Of a stretch of DNA of 64,000 bases, positions 13,367 to 25,323 are shown piece after piece; the first letter of the stretch is position 1, and each line of letters begins with the position of its first letter. Below the pieces are notes generated by a model. The model ran no database searches. It was given only the letters and a program-made list of their open reading frames with translations, and was not told the DNA's origin. The position numbers and the translations under genes are program-made. Source of the stretch: Varroa destructor (Eukaryota > Arthropoda > Arachnida > Mesostigmata > Varroidae); contig NW_019211456.1 in NCBI RefSeq assembly GCF_002443255.2, positions 16,973,557 through 17,037,556 on the forward strand. The letters are read 5' to 3'.

Positions 13367-13837
13367 CTATATTCCTGGATGGGCACGGTAGATTCTTGTG
13401 TGGCCGAATACAGAGTACAGCTTATTCAATTCATCGAGTATTTGATCTCTTCGAACGAAGAGCTTTTTTAGTTTCCCTTGCGCCCCTTGATTCCGAGGTT
13501 TTCTGTCCAATTCTTGAATATGAAAGTTGACGGCCATTAGTTCTTGTTCGAGCCCATTCACGTCGTGCATCATCGTTGTAACAGCGCGATGCAGTGGACC
13601 AGACCCGCGATACGTGCATTTTGATCGTCGGGCGATGCGGTAGTTTCGGACGCAGCATGCGCCACTATCGAAACTTACCCGTATGTCTCGATTGTCTGAG
13701 CTATCGAGAGTATAGGGCCAAAAACACAGTTCGGGATATCTCTGTTGAAGGCACTTCTTGCCACTGATAAAGCATGGCAAGGGCGTCTGCTGTCTAAATC
13801 TGTCATTATAGAGCCAATTGTCGGAGAATCTCTCCAT
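13367..13837 (-). CDS. Unrecognised ATG frame, 156 codons, possible exon with internal donor
   Basis: I do not recognise this protein. The frame starts with a true ATG at 13837 and has no stop for 156 codons. After codon 53 the minus strand reads CGG|GTAAGT, a near-consensus 5' splice donor whose exon side would end at 13679 in phase 0. The real unit may therefore be a 159-nt first exon (13679-13837) rather than the whole frame. Downstream of the donor, about residues 89-143 are rich in Leu, Glu, Lys and Gln with heptad-like spacing (GLEQELMAVNFHIQELDRK, then KKLFVRRDQILDELNKLY) and could form a short coiled coil. A random open frame this long is not rare in 64 kb. The case rests on the donor and the coiled-coil composition, which favour different gene models. 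Confidence 0.22.
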   Translation of the reverse strand: MERFSDNWLYNDRFRQQTPLPCFISGKKCLQQRYPELCFWPYTLDSSDNRDIRVSFDSGACCVRNYRIARRSKCTYRGSGPLHRAVTTMMHDVNGLEQELMAVNFHIQELDRKPRNQGAQGKLKKLFVRRDQILDELNKLYSVFGHTRIYRAHPGI

Positions 13838-14544
13838 TGGTCACACGTACTCGAGGACAGCGTGATTGACTTTGCTAATCGGCTTACATCTGCCTTAATG
13901 TTTTCGACTACTGGGATTGATCAGCGAATTCGCACGATCGTCTTACTTCTGTTTGTATTTATATGTTCCATATGAGCGAGCGATAAAGCTGCACGACATG
14001 GACGACTTCAGTTGCAGTAACGCTAGCTTATGTTCAGGACGCTGATTTTACGAATGGTTCTATCGACAGGGGAGCCGTGTACTGTTCTGCCACAGAAAAA
14101 CAAGAACCAGATGAAATTTCGGTTCGCTCAAATGGGTCGAAGGGTGACTCTCATTACAAAAAGAAAACGACGCATATGATCAATTGAAATTCGGAACACG
14201 TACAGTTCAACCGCAGACTAACGGGAGCAAAATAGTATATTATTATCAATTCGCATAAACTTATCGATCGCTTAACTGAATGCTTAAGCTTTTAAACGTA
14301 TTGCTTAGTTGATACAGCAAATATGGTTTTTTGATCATGCCGATTTCGTTGTATATGCCGAACCTCTATAACGAACAAGTCGCTCTTATAAGGTAAGCTC
14401 GATCGACTCAGGCCCTGTAAACCTGCCACAGGTCTCGTAACGAAATCACAGTTATGCATCCGTTCGCTATCATTTTTGGGCTTATCGTGTTGAAGTTACA
14501 TTGTAGTAGTACACCGTTTAATGTGACAATAACTATTCTCGTAA

Positions 14545-14572
14545 GTTATTAGTTGTATAGTTATTAGTTGTA
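14545..14572. repeat. 13-bp direct repeat, period 15
   Basis: The word gttattagttgta occurs at 14545-14557 and again, identical, at 14560-14572. A further partial aagttgtag follows at about 14581. This is a small local duplication. Confidence 0.9.
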
Positions 14573-17060
14573 ATAGTCGCAAGTTGTAGCTCATTCACCA
14601 ATGAGTTTAGATACACCCATGATGTATTACTTTTTTGTTAAATTATTTTGCCATATTGAATACCGTTTAATTGTAGAATAGTTAGATAACGATGTCCATC
14701 CAGTCAGGGCCTGCTCAGTGTTTTGCGGAGAATCGCTTTTAAAGGAAGAACTATAGTGGGGCGGTAACGATGGTTTGAAGGAATCTAAGTTGCCGAAGAC
14801 TCATTGTAGTATCATTAAAAGAGACATAGATGGTGTTAAGTCTAAGCATTGGCAACGATTGCAATGTTCAGTGTAGAACGTGAGTCCTCAAAACTTCGAA
14901 GCACGGCACATGTTTGAGGGCCTTGAGTGTGACGAGCTTCGTTTACAACGCGTTATCGTATTCACTAAACTGCTTGAGTCTTTTGAATTAAACTATTATT
15001 CCAGATTACGAATAAAACGTTCACTGACCATTATAGACACAATATGGTCTGTTTTCTAAGGTTGTATCAATGAGTGGTTAGTGTCATATTTGTTTAAGCC
15101 TTCCGCAAAAACTCAATCCAAAGGCTGTATTATATACGCCGGCTGGTAACAGTCGTTTGACCTACGAGAACTTCTGACAAGCGGGCAGAAACAGACAGCG
15201 CAACACTATCCGCTGCTATTTCACTATTATGTCGAACGAAGTCAATCACCAAAGGATATATCAGATCGATTTATGATGGCTTCCGGAAACCCTGCCAGGC
15301 GGTCCAATCAGAGAAAATAGGCTGTTATTAGAAAACGTCAGGCGTTAGCAGTAGATGAGGTCGCGGTGGTTCTAAAGTGTGTGTTAGCAAATGTGTCGAG
15401 CAACTGCCAACAACCCTGTAGAAATGTACCATGCAAATAGAGAGGAACTGCAATAAGAAAAAAAAGCACGGAATATTGCACATTTTGCTTGAAGCCAGTC
15501 GGTGTTTGTAGTTCCGGCTATGACAATCTGTACGCCGGCATCTCCACTTTCGGTGACCTGCTTTGCACGGAAGCTATTAGAGAGTACGTTATCTTCCAGT
15601 ATGTCACGCAATTTGTCCTTGTTTCTACGATTTGTACATTAGATGATATTGTTTTTCACTGAATATTCTACGTGTAGGGGAATATAATAGCTCTATTTAA
15701 CAGCGATGTATTTTAGTGAGAGATACATCGTAACCAATGTTTTTATTGTACAACAATTGAACGAAATTGAATTTCCAACACTCAATTTCTGTGCTTCAAC
15801 CCTTCATAACCGAAGAACTGGTGTTATAATTAATTTAGAAGGATCGCTCGTATTCTCACTACTAGAACCAAACATGACAGACATAGTGAGCACTCGGCTA
15901 TTGACTTGATCTTTACCTACTCAACGCTACATAGTAAAACTAATGTTGGCTCAAAGGTGAGTTAAACAAAAAAAAAACCCATAACGGGACTGGCATATTG
16001 CCTCTCGTACTGTGTGAGGTAGCACGGTCAACATAAATTGTTCAGCACCGCTACGTTAGATGACTAGAAGTGACTCTGTTACATGCCTAGACAGTAGGTC
16101 ACCATAGGATCGATTTAAGCAAACCGTGAACAAATACTACGATGAACGTTTCGAAGAGTAATTTAGGGAAAGATATAATCCAAAAGAAGGAAAATTGTTT
16201 TACTTAGCAAATGCTGACAATGCGTTTTGACGCTAGATCGCAGATGTAAGCTAGTGTTATTCTTCTCTATTTACGAATGATTCTGTTCTACTACAGGAAA
16301 GTAATGGGTACTATTCAAATGTTCACGTTACGTATACGTGATCTGACAAGCGGATGATAGCAGATTAGAGTGAGTGCGGCGCTAACTACAACGTCGGATT
16401 TCGTCTATCAAATTATTTCGAGCGCTGATTTTGCAGAAACGGTGAAGGTAATTTCCAGCACTATTGTGATTTAGAGCTATCTTTTATAAGGATTACCTAT
16501 AAATCTACCTAATGATTACATATTTACTTTTAAAAGGTAACGTGACGGTAAGGTAGAAATGATGAAGCTAGGCTTACGTGTGATATCCTGCAGTTTTTTG
16601 ATATGGATTAAACGCGTAACCTATAAGGCTGCTGCAAGTCAAATGCTGAGCCATCAAAGCAGCAGCTACTTCAAAGCCCTACGAGTTGCAGCTGGCAAGT
16701 GAAATAGTGGCCGCTTTGTACTCGCGAGATGAAATAGTACAAATGACAATTTTTACCGCGACTGGGCCGAGGTGTTGTTTGAATGAGAGAAATTAAGATC
16801 TCCAAGAGAGGCGGTTTCTGTCTGTAATTGGGTCATTGAAAGTCCCATTCGGATAGAGAAACCCGAAGGGTTCTTTTCATCCTAACTCAAAAATTAAAAA
16901 ACTTGCGTTCGAATTAATAGTGAGGCTGCGTTGTTATAGTTCTGTAATAGAACGGACTGGAACTTATGGTTACATAGACCAATTTGTAACAAAAAGGGTG
17001 CAATCAATCACATGAAACTAACAGCTGATTGATTAAAAACATGCGTAATCGAATCTTTTT

Positions 17061-17099
17061 AATGCCTAGAATTAGGACTTAGAATGCCTAGAATTAGGA
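17061..17099. repeat. 22-bp period tandem duplication
   Basis: The 17-base word aatgcctagaattagga is present at 17061-17077 and identically at 17083-17099, giving a period of 22 bases. It lies 41 bases upstream of the inverted repeat at 17141-17179. Confidence 0.93.
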
Positions 17100-17140
17100 A
17101 TGGGAGTAATATATGTATGGAAAAAAATTATGGGTCCGCA

Positions 17141-17179
17141 ACATCAAACGTTTGCAAAGCAAACCCATACGTTTGATGT
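17141..17179. repeat. Nested inverted repeat
   Basis: A perfect 10-bp inverted repeat pairs acatcaaacg (17141-17150) with cgtttgatgt (17170-17179). Between the arms a second hairpin, gtttgc (17150-17155) with gcaaac (17159-17164), can form around an aaa loop. The two stems share base 17150, so they cannot both be complete. No T-run follows that would suggest a Pol III unit. Confidence 0.9.
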
Positions 17180-18943
17180 ATGTAGGATATTAAAGGAGCT
17201 TTATAGCAAGTGGAACATTAGTGCCATTTTATTTGGCAGTTCTACGGTGCTACCTTGAACAATGTTTCAACTCTGTCATAAGTTTGCTGCATTGTCCAGT
17301 AGATTCGATGCTTCTCTAGTTAGGTTTTCAATTAGGCATATGCGTACATGGCTAGACGTGTATTTTTTTGTACAGTTTGGCACAAAAAAATACCACCATA
17401 TCATCGATAAGCATCTGAGGTGCATGCTGGGAAAAAGTGCGCATGCGAAGGTATAGGGAAAATAACAATATCATTAAGAATTAACTATTTGATTATTTCG
17501 GCTTAAGTTTTCCGAAAGTAGAAGCTTATTGGAGGCTTAGCAGATGGGTGATATCGGTTAAAAAAGTTGGGGTTTGGTCGCAGGAGTTAGTTTTGAATAT
17601 CGAGTGAACACCTTACACACCTTACTAGAAAGTAGTCGATCATTTCAAACTCGGTTCATAAACAGTCAGTATATAACGACCGAAAAGCTATTAAGCAAAT
17701 TCGTCGCTTTTTCTTTTTTTGTTCAATTTTTTTTAGTATTTAATAAACGATATCGCAAACAAATTACTTATACTCCGAAATGCAATGACTCATCGGGGGC
17801 ATTTTGAAAGCAGATTTATCCTGTGATATACTTTACGAATAAAATGCCACCATACACGAACTTATTAATTTCTTATTAAGGTTATGGGGCTACGAGGCGT
17901 ACCCTACAGCTTCCGTAGTAGTGAAGTTTGAGAGAGTTAAACGCTGTGAGGTATCCCAGGCTAAAGGTGTTTACTCTTGATTGATAATTGATCTTGTTAG
18001 AGGAACTGTCACAGGCAAAAGCCACAAGTGGATTCAGATTCAGTATGTTAAGGTCTTAATTATCATTGTTAAAGCAACCTTTTATTCTGAGGAGACCGAA
18101 AAGATCTATATGGGGCACTCAATAGCTATCTTCAAGGTTCACTGTCTGATTCTACTTCAAAGGTGCACTCACCTTAAAACATTCATTCGCCTAAAGCAGC
18201 TCAAAAACGTCGCCGTTACGTAATTTTGGTTAAAGATAAATCAAAGACAAGACGCAGACTAGTCAAATGTGAGGTTTTCATTAGTAATTAATAATACAAA
18301 GGTTTCGTCCAATCAATCTAACACTGCCGTAATCACACAGCCGAAACTGTTATAAATTTAATTCTAAAGTCTATGTATTTGCACAGATAAATTAGTAATG
18401 AATTCAACGAAGACATCAGGCCCAGTCAGTGCTGAACTCAGGCCTCACCGTTAACCTGCAGCTCCGACCAATCGATAAATATGCGGAATTATAACCCGCA
18501 GAATACTACTTCAGGTGAAAGAAGCTAAGAGCTTACGAATAAGATACTCAACGCTTTGGTACTCCGCTATCTGTGTCGTGTATACCGAGCGCTACCGACA
18601 GTCGCGAACCTGAATGACAACATAATTGCGCTCAAGGGTAGAAAGGCTGGCACCGCTTGACTAGCTTGGGATCTGGCAAATATTTTACCATGTTGCTGAA
18701 ACTAGACTGGTCTGAAAAATAAATATCTGCAACCCAAATAAAGGAAAGGGAAGAATTTCCAAAATCCTTGTTAGTAAAATATTTAATAATCTTCATTTGT
18801 GCGTACAGCCGAGTTGGCACGCTTTTGAAACCAGCATAGAAAAGCAGTCGTTAGCGGCAGGAGAGCACGGTGCTACGACGCAAACGAAAACCACTATTTG
18901 ACTGACAGCCACCTTGTTTTAATGTGAAAAAAATGCTCATACA

Positions 18944-18962
18944 TTTTTTTTTTTTTTTTTTT
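18944..18962. repeat. Poly-T run (T19)
   Basis: Nineteen consecutive T residues. Read on the minus strand it could be the poly-A tail of a decayed retroposon, but I recognise no element body in the adjoining minus-strand 5' sequence. Confidence 0.95.
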
Positions 18963-19689
18963 ATAACAAAACGGCTTTTGCATTGCCATTCATGTGGATA
19001 ACGAGCATAAATAAATGCTGGTGTTCAACAAATTCAAGAGCTAGGGCTTGACTCTTACTATCTTCCTGGAATCTACTATCTCTACGATCGATCCTGGAAA
19101 TCTAGAGATTGTTGAAATTGTAGTGAAAAAACCTCTTAGTCTACTTTTATCGGTGTCACACGTTTCAATGAGATAAAAATAAGGTTCGACGGATCGTGTC
19201 CCGCCCTTAACCGAAACCAAAATAGTATTTCCACCATAACGAAATTATCCTTACACGAAAGTAGATCATGCCACAACGTGTAAGCATTTTGGATAGCAGG
19301 TTTATGTATAGAATACACGCTCGTCTCTAAATAGGATTATAATGTAAGCGATGTAGCGTCCAGTGTACGTATTTTGGGAAGACGGCTTTACGGCAGATTT
19401 AGCCTTAGACTAGTACTAGAAAAGATAGTGCGTTTTGTCTTTCTACGGCATCAATCCCATCCGAACGGTTGAAGGTCACATGCAAGCATCATGATCAAAG
19501 ACTAATTTATTTACGAGCTGATTATATAGAGAAGGTATCCACATGTCAGTTAATATCTATTATTCGACTGTAATTACACGCATCATCCATACGATGTACC
19601 ACAGTGATCGACATGCATGAATCTATAAGAAGAGAACAGACAGACAATGGTGTCATTTATGACCGATCTTTTATATCACTATTCACAAT

Positions 19690-19720
19690 AAGGTTTTTCG
19701 AACCTTTATATAATAAAGGT
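19690..19720. repeat. Overlapping alternative hairpins
   Basis: aaggtt (19690-19695) can pair with aacctt (19701-19706). Alternatively acctttat (19702-19709) can pair with ataaaggt (19713-19720) around a 3-base loop. The shared segment makes the two stems mutually exclusive. The stems are short and A+T-rich, so this may be chance. Confidence 0.8.
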
Positions 19721-20159
19721 CTGTTACTTATTGCTGAGGCATATTATATGCATGGCTACTCTATCAAGGTGTATGAATACAGGCAGCTAATAGTGTACCC
19801 ATTGATACATAATCTAAAACGTTATATATGTGTTCAATAGGTGGCTGCAAGGTAATATGATAATCTGATTTATTCTTCAGGTCTATTACAAACTCACCAG
19901 CAATGAACTTTTGCTATTATAGGTCGACTTTATGTTCATTCATATATATTTATACGTATACCCGTAGAAGAAAAATATAAGGGGGGACTTTCATGAAGTC
20001 TCGACGCCGAATGCTTTCTCTATCTCTCCCAACTAACCTCATGCTGTGCAAACCGTACATCGTAAGTTGTGAGTCTACCGCTAACAATGGTTATATCACT
20101 AGTATATTCTTGAAAAGTATGCTCGTAGTAATGAACAGAAGCAAGCAGCACGCGGTGTT

Positions 20160-20750
20160 ATATCCTGTCCTTAGCTCTGACAGGGGGTGGCGGGCGTAAG
20201 AGGGCTGGAGCCCCTCTTTTCGGACGGAAAGACCGACAGGCAATTAACCTTGGTTGTTGCTTGTGCTACTTCCATGCTGGTGCCGTTTTCAGTAGCGGTT
20301 TTGTGAGATTAGTACTGCTAGAGTATACCGCTGGAAGCGTGTAATACCTAACTCGACTCAGAAACACAACAACGCCTCCGCGTTGTGCATTATTCAGTCA
20401 CACTACCATCAGCACAATCGGTAACGACAACGTTGACAGCAGCGTTCTCTGGCCAGCCACTAGCCTGGATAGTCCGTCTGCAGGACAAACACTGCAGGGC
20501 AAGGACGAATGTTTCCACGTCGACTCGGCCCACACAGGCTGGCAGGGTTTGCCAAGCGGCTGTGCTTCTTTCGGAGGCACTTCGACATGGTTGTTCTGGT
20601 TCTCATTCCAACTTGCGTCAGTCAGCCATAGCCTTATCTGTCTCTTGTCCAGCAAATTACTATGTTGTAATATTCCGTTCGCTCATGAGCTTGCGCGTAC
20701 GGAATTAGACCTCGCAATTGTTGGCTGTTATGGCGAAATGAAGTGACACA
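20160..20750. other. G+C-richer island with opposed open frames
   Basis: Base composition rises clearly above the flanks. Open frames overlap on both strands (plus 20385-20708, 107 codons; minus 20398-20655, 85 codons). The plus frame begins with GTG, and I recognise neither product. An island like this could be an exon, a promoter or enhancer, or a composition effect. No splice sites were found that select one frame. Confidence 0.35.
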
Positions 20751-23277
20751 TGCTCATCAACGTTGGCCGTTCTAGCGGAATGCCATAGCATTATAGGCAC
20801 ACGCAGACCCATTCGTACTTTATATAGATATTCATCAACTAGAACAAAAACGGTCAGTTTCTTTAGGAGCGAGTACTTGTAGGTGAGTCGTCTGTGAAAT
20901 AACGCACCCGTTTGTTAAATTAAAGAAAGGCAACATCACATAATCATTTTTCTTGTTCTGATATATATAACATATTTGTACTAATTTTTGACAGTAACTT
21001 TAGCACTGGAGCTATGATATTACATATTATTATAATTTCCGCGAAGTTCCGCAAGAACCAACTATCTAGCCCGTGCGTGCAGTTTCTATTAACGAAATAG
21101 GTTGACCGTTACGTATAAACAAGGTTTACTGTTGTACTGTTTATCTGTATTAACTTGTTTGCCTCTTTTATATAGCACTCATTATGGGTTCTAGCAGTAA
21201 CGAATCTGTGTTTGTTGAAAACCAATGTGATGCTTAATATATATATTGTAACGCACTTGAGCGCAAACATGAACATGCCATTATTTACGCAATATTTGAG
21301 ATTGAATTAACTGGATACTGCAAACACTCTTTTTATTTGTATATTGTGTTGAATCTACACAATTTAAACTCATAGATTATAATGTAAACTGTTGCTAGTG
21401 ATATTACTTTAAATCAAGGGGAAATGAAAAGGGGAAATACATAAAATAAAATAGATTTTAAGCACGACCGTTCCGACATGCTGGCGGCACGAAGCACGCT
21501 GAGCGAGATTTTTCCTGGTTTATACAGATCAGTACCTATCCTGGATTTCATCTAGTCCACATGACACGGCTAACTTCCGTTATTTAAGCATTTCAAACCT
21601 GTCTGACATATGCATGCTTTATTCTATTAAAGACCTAGAAAAAAAAATCGAAGAATACAATCATATCCCCATTGTTGATGAATAGAACCGACCCTGTCCT
21701 GGGTCATCAAAATAAGTTGAACGAACTTGAATTTTATGACTTGTGAAATTACGTCGGTGGGCATTGAGTGAGAGCTTTGATGGTGGAAAATTAACTACTA
21801 AGTGCTTAGCAATTTGCTTCTTAGATATAATCCAAGCTACATACGTCTGCACGATGGTGCGACAGTCAGTGGCGTCTGGTATTCACTGGCGACACAATAA
21901 TTGCCAGAAGGATTCAAGGACACCCACATGATTTGTGTCTTCAGAGGTTAGCTGCTATAGCTGTCTAAAGCACGTTTCTCTTAGAACGTGTATGACGCAA
22001 TGTAGAATGTGTTCGCTGACGTTCAAAAAATAGTAGACAACGGACCGAATTGGTAGACAGCGGTAAAAGTAGGTACGGCACCAAGCGCCAGTTTCCGGTT
22101 ACGGTTCCAGTTTCTACCGCCAATGAAAATTCAATGGCCTGTTTAATTGATTTGGATCTTCGTTTCATATCGTACAGTTATGTTTTTCAGATATTACTTA
22201 TCGCTCATCGGCATCGGTTCATAATATTCTGCATTTGATCCCTTTTACTTTACGGACAATAGGTCCTCATAGGACAGATGTCCTGTTTCTTGCGAAGAAC
22301 ATCTTTTCTTTCTAGCATAGACAACTTAAGTAATAGATGAGTTGAACTGTATAGCCGGTATTGCCGCTAGGCACTGCGTCAGATGGGCGGTTTCTAGGAC
22401 AACTGAAACTAGTTTCGAGCCTAGATGAGCACATATTCCCAAGTTTAATAGCATCGCAGTGACTAGACGACGTATAAAAACGGTTTCAAACGGAAACGAT
22501 CTTTCAAGAGCCAGAAGAATAGTAGTTATTTGAGCGCATGCATGTACATGTGTGTACGTGTGCTGTTGTTGTATGCACAACGACATACTTTTGTGTAGCC
22601 ATTGAGCTCGTCGTTCGACTTCTTTGGCACCGTTTACTTCGCAGCAGGCTGACAACATCGGCATCGTTATTGCAGTCGTTCATATACAATCAATCCCTGT
22701 TGCACTGAGTGCTCAGCTTGTAAGCAATCCAGCTTAGGAAGCCAGTCTAAGAGTAATTTTCGGTTCAGATCTTTCTGTTCTTTTAGCATGACTTCTCGGT
22801 AATTTTTTTGGGTCTGTAATATATGGGTTAAATCTATTACATATGCACATACATTATCATCGATCTACTTCGGGCACAATGGAACTGGTGCATGGCCCAT
22901 TGGCGTCTGCACTCGACAGTGAGCGTTCGCATTGCCTTAGTTTGAGTTCGGATCTGGCTAATACTAGGCATTGATTTAGCTCTGTTTGCTTGTTGACTGT
23001 ATTGATACCTCCTCTGAATTGTTCCGTCAAAGCCAGCAATGACGCCAACGACAGCGGCCGTCGGTGACGGCAGTGGCACCAAAAGCGGTTTCAGAGCAAA
23101 CGCTGGACATTATACACGATACGGTACGATGTCAGAGTTCTCCGCTAACCGTTTTCATCAAGCAGCCAAACCAACGAGTGAGGCGAAAATTCATTGACGG
23201 CTAACCGAGTGATCGAAGTAGTTCTTGTTGTGAATACACGCGCGAGACACACGTACAAACACACCACCGAAATCTGT

Positions 23278-23514
23278 CTATGAAGCAACAATCGCATTGT
23301 TATTGTTATCAGTAATAGCAGCAGCAGCAGCAGCAGCAGCAGCGGTGCGCGGACTGGGAGCAGCGGCAATAGTGATAGCAACACAGCTTTCCGGATCGCA
23401 CTTCTGGCAGCCGGACGCCTCGTACTTTATGTGGTAACGTTGCCGTTGTGTGCCGCTGCTGTTACTACTGATAGTTCGCTGTTTCCACATGTATATTATT
23501 TCGTAACTTAGCAT
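23278..23514 (-). CDS. Unrecognised ATG frame with poly-Ala tract
   Basis: This 78-codon frame starts with ATG at 23514. It contains a Ser/Arg/Gln-rich first half with two cysteines close together (GCQKCDPESC), then a run of nine alanines encoded by the (AGC)9 repeat read on the minus strand, then four asparagines. Homopolymeric amino-acid runs are common in arthropod regulatory proteins. They also arise whenever a triplet repeat falls in any open frame. No domain is recognised, and the frame is short enough to be chance. Confidence 0.12.
   Translation of the reverse strand: MLSYEIIYMWKQRTISSNSSGTQRQRYHIKYEASGCQKCDPESCVAITIAAAPSPRTAAAAAAAAAITDNNNNAIVAS
23317..23343. repeat. (AGC)9 trinucleotide repeat
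   Basis: Nine perfect AGC units are followed by ggtgcgcgg. On the minus strand the run lies in the open frames at 23278-23514 (as Ala) and 23145-23384 (as Leu). Confidence 0.97.
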
Positions 23515-24344
23515 CCCATATCCGTACGACGAATGAGAAGGTTTGTCACGTATGATTCACTAAGAGGGAAGTTGGTGCTAGCCGATTCTGGCAACGGCCG
23601 TAGAAAACGGCGTTGTTTGTCTGCACAGCAGCGGACCTGTGATCACCGTCCGCACCATTGTTACATACAATATCAGCCAATAAGATTACTTATTATCGGC
23701 ACTAGAAACTGTAGTGCCGTTAACTAGAAGCAAGACGGTTGAATAGTGGTCAGCCGTTTAGTAATGATTGGCCAACAGATTTCAGTGCAGTCCGAAATCA
23801 CTGAAAGAGACGTTCAAACTAACAACGAACATCCTAGACAAAGAAGGCCAGCCGCAGCTGAAGGTGACAAAATACAACGGCGACCTATGAAAAAATTTAG
23901 CTTTGCCTTTAAGGAATAACGCGCTCAAGAAGAGGGCTAACACAAATGCATGACGGCCATAACTGCCCTGCTATCGGGCCTTCATTATATTAGTCGCATT
24001 AATGTAGAAGTAGTAGTAGTATACGATGATATAGACGGCAACAGTATAATAGACTTTGTTTAATCCTACAGTTTACAGCACAATTCTAACCAACATAGAT
24101 TGTCAAAGGACGTCGATCAACAATAACGCACTTGTTTCTAGACAAGATGGAAGCTTGACTGATGAATAAAGGTAGACGAAAAAATATGTCCACATGATAA
24201 TATCAAATTAGCGGGTTCACTCTAACAGTTGGGAGTTTCCCTAGATTATTGGCCAGCCAGTGAAAGGAAATAGTGACAGCAGAAGGATATCTAGGGAGTA
24301 CTATAGCAATCTTTGAAATAGAACGTGAAGATGATAAATTATTT

Positions 24345-24366
24345 AAAAAAAAAAAAAAAAAAAAAA
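24345..24366. repeat. Poly-A run (A22)
   Basis: Twenty-two consecutive A residues, interrupting otherwise featureless non-coding sequence between about 23.73 and 25.1 kb. It could be a relic retroposon tail, but the 300 bases upstream show no recognisable element and no flanking target-site duplication is obvious. Confidence 0.95.
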
Positions 24367-25140
24367 CACTTGAATAATATTCTATGTCCTTTGCAGTAGA
24401 CATCGGATAGGTACGGAATAGTCATAACTGAGTACAGAGTGTTATCTATTTTGTTCCCGAGATAAGCTTGTCAAATCTGTTAACGTATCAGTGTCGCTCA
24501 TGAAAGGAAGATTAAGAATTTTAGAACATTCATAAGAGAAGATATTAAAAAATATTTTAAAAAAACTTATATTGATTCAGTTATCCGCGAACAGTTTAGT
24601 AATTTGTCTACGATATACGGAAACATATTTCTAACATCTAAATTCACATACAAGTTTACCGTCTGTGCACAAATATTACATAGACTAGATGTATGATAGT
24701 AATTTGTCATGATCAAAATCGTTCATTTTATTTGTTCTCTTAAGCTAAAACGAATTAATGTCGCCTTGAGAAGTTGTTTTTTTGCCAAATCCCTTTTCCC
24801 TCTCATTTGCTAGATTAGTACTTGTAGTAGTAAATTAGCTTGTGTTACATGTCATATATAGATGAATATTTGTTTCTGAGTACTGCTGTCAGCAAATGGA
24901 CAAAAAAACATCCTAAAACATACATTGACCCGTAATTAGGAAGTGGTTTTTTATGCAGCATAATATGACAATGCCATAAACCGTTGAGCCATGATGCACT
25001 ATTAATAAAGGTGCTTTCCAGCCCAACTCGGTTGAGCAAGAACTGTTCCTCGAAACGCACCACTCATTCGCAATCGCTTACATTAACATATCAGCGTCAA
25101 CAAAAGGTTTTGTCTACTAGTAACATTGAGGAGCGCAGCC

Positions 25141-25323
25141 ATGCTGTTGATTTTTGTCACCATCTGTCCACGGATCGTTCACTCATGCCATTTCTACGAT
25201 TTAACTCGTTCCGCATCAACCCCCATCGTCGTCGTCGTCATCATCATCCTCGTTGCTTCTCTCTTAACTTTTCTTGTAGTCCTGAATAGGGTTGGCAAAA
25301 GCGGTGGCTCAAGAGAGTCTTAG
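25141..25323 (+). CDS. Small ATG frame: signal-like N terminus plus membrane segment
   Basis: This 60-codon frame starts at an ATG in an acceptable context (gcagccATGC). The first 15 or so residues (MLLIFVTICPRIVHS) look like a secretory signal. A short polar stretch with one Cys follows, then a strongly hydrophobic segment at about residues 29-46 (IVVVVIIILVASLLTFLVV) and a short basic, Ser-rich tail. That would fit a tiny type I membrane protein. However, part of the hydrophobic segment comes from the (GTC)4(ATC)3 run at 25225-25248, so the membrane segment may be an accident of the repeat. No homologue is recognised. Confidence 0.16.
   Translation: MLLIFVTICPRIVHSCHFYDLTRSASTPIVVVVIIILVASLLTFLVVLNRVGKSGGSRES
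25225..25248. repeat. GTC/ATC trinucleotide run
   Basis: Eight triplets in a row, one ATC, four GTC and three ATC. The run lies inside the small plus-strand frame at 25141-25323, where it encodes Ile/Val residues. Confidence 0.93.

Larger units (their letters stand above)
13838..20159. other. Non-coding stretch with small repeats
   Basis: No recognisable gene on either strand. It contains short tandem duplications near 14.55 and 17.06 kb, an inverted repeat at 17141-17179, a T19 run at 18944-18962 and overlapping hairpins at 19690-19720. Confidence 0.55.
22300..23730. other. G+C/CpG-richer island with triplet repeat and open frames
   Basis: This island contains an (AGC)9 run and several overlapping open frames. 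On the minus strand, 22837-23109 is open for about 91 codons, with an Ala/Val/Pro-rich start and a later Gln/Arg-rich part. 23278-23514 (minus) begins with ATG and includes the repeat as poly-Ala. 23533-23727 (plus, ATG) is Arg-rich. I recognise no family. The mixture of frames means no gene model can be supported. Confidence 0.35.

Noticed and set aside
24345..24366. A22 run as a retroposon tail
   Set aside because: No element body or target-site duplication is visible around it.
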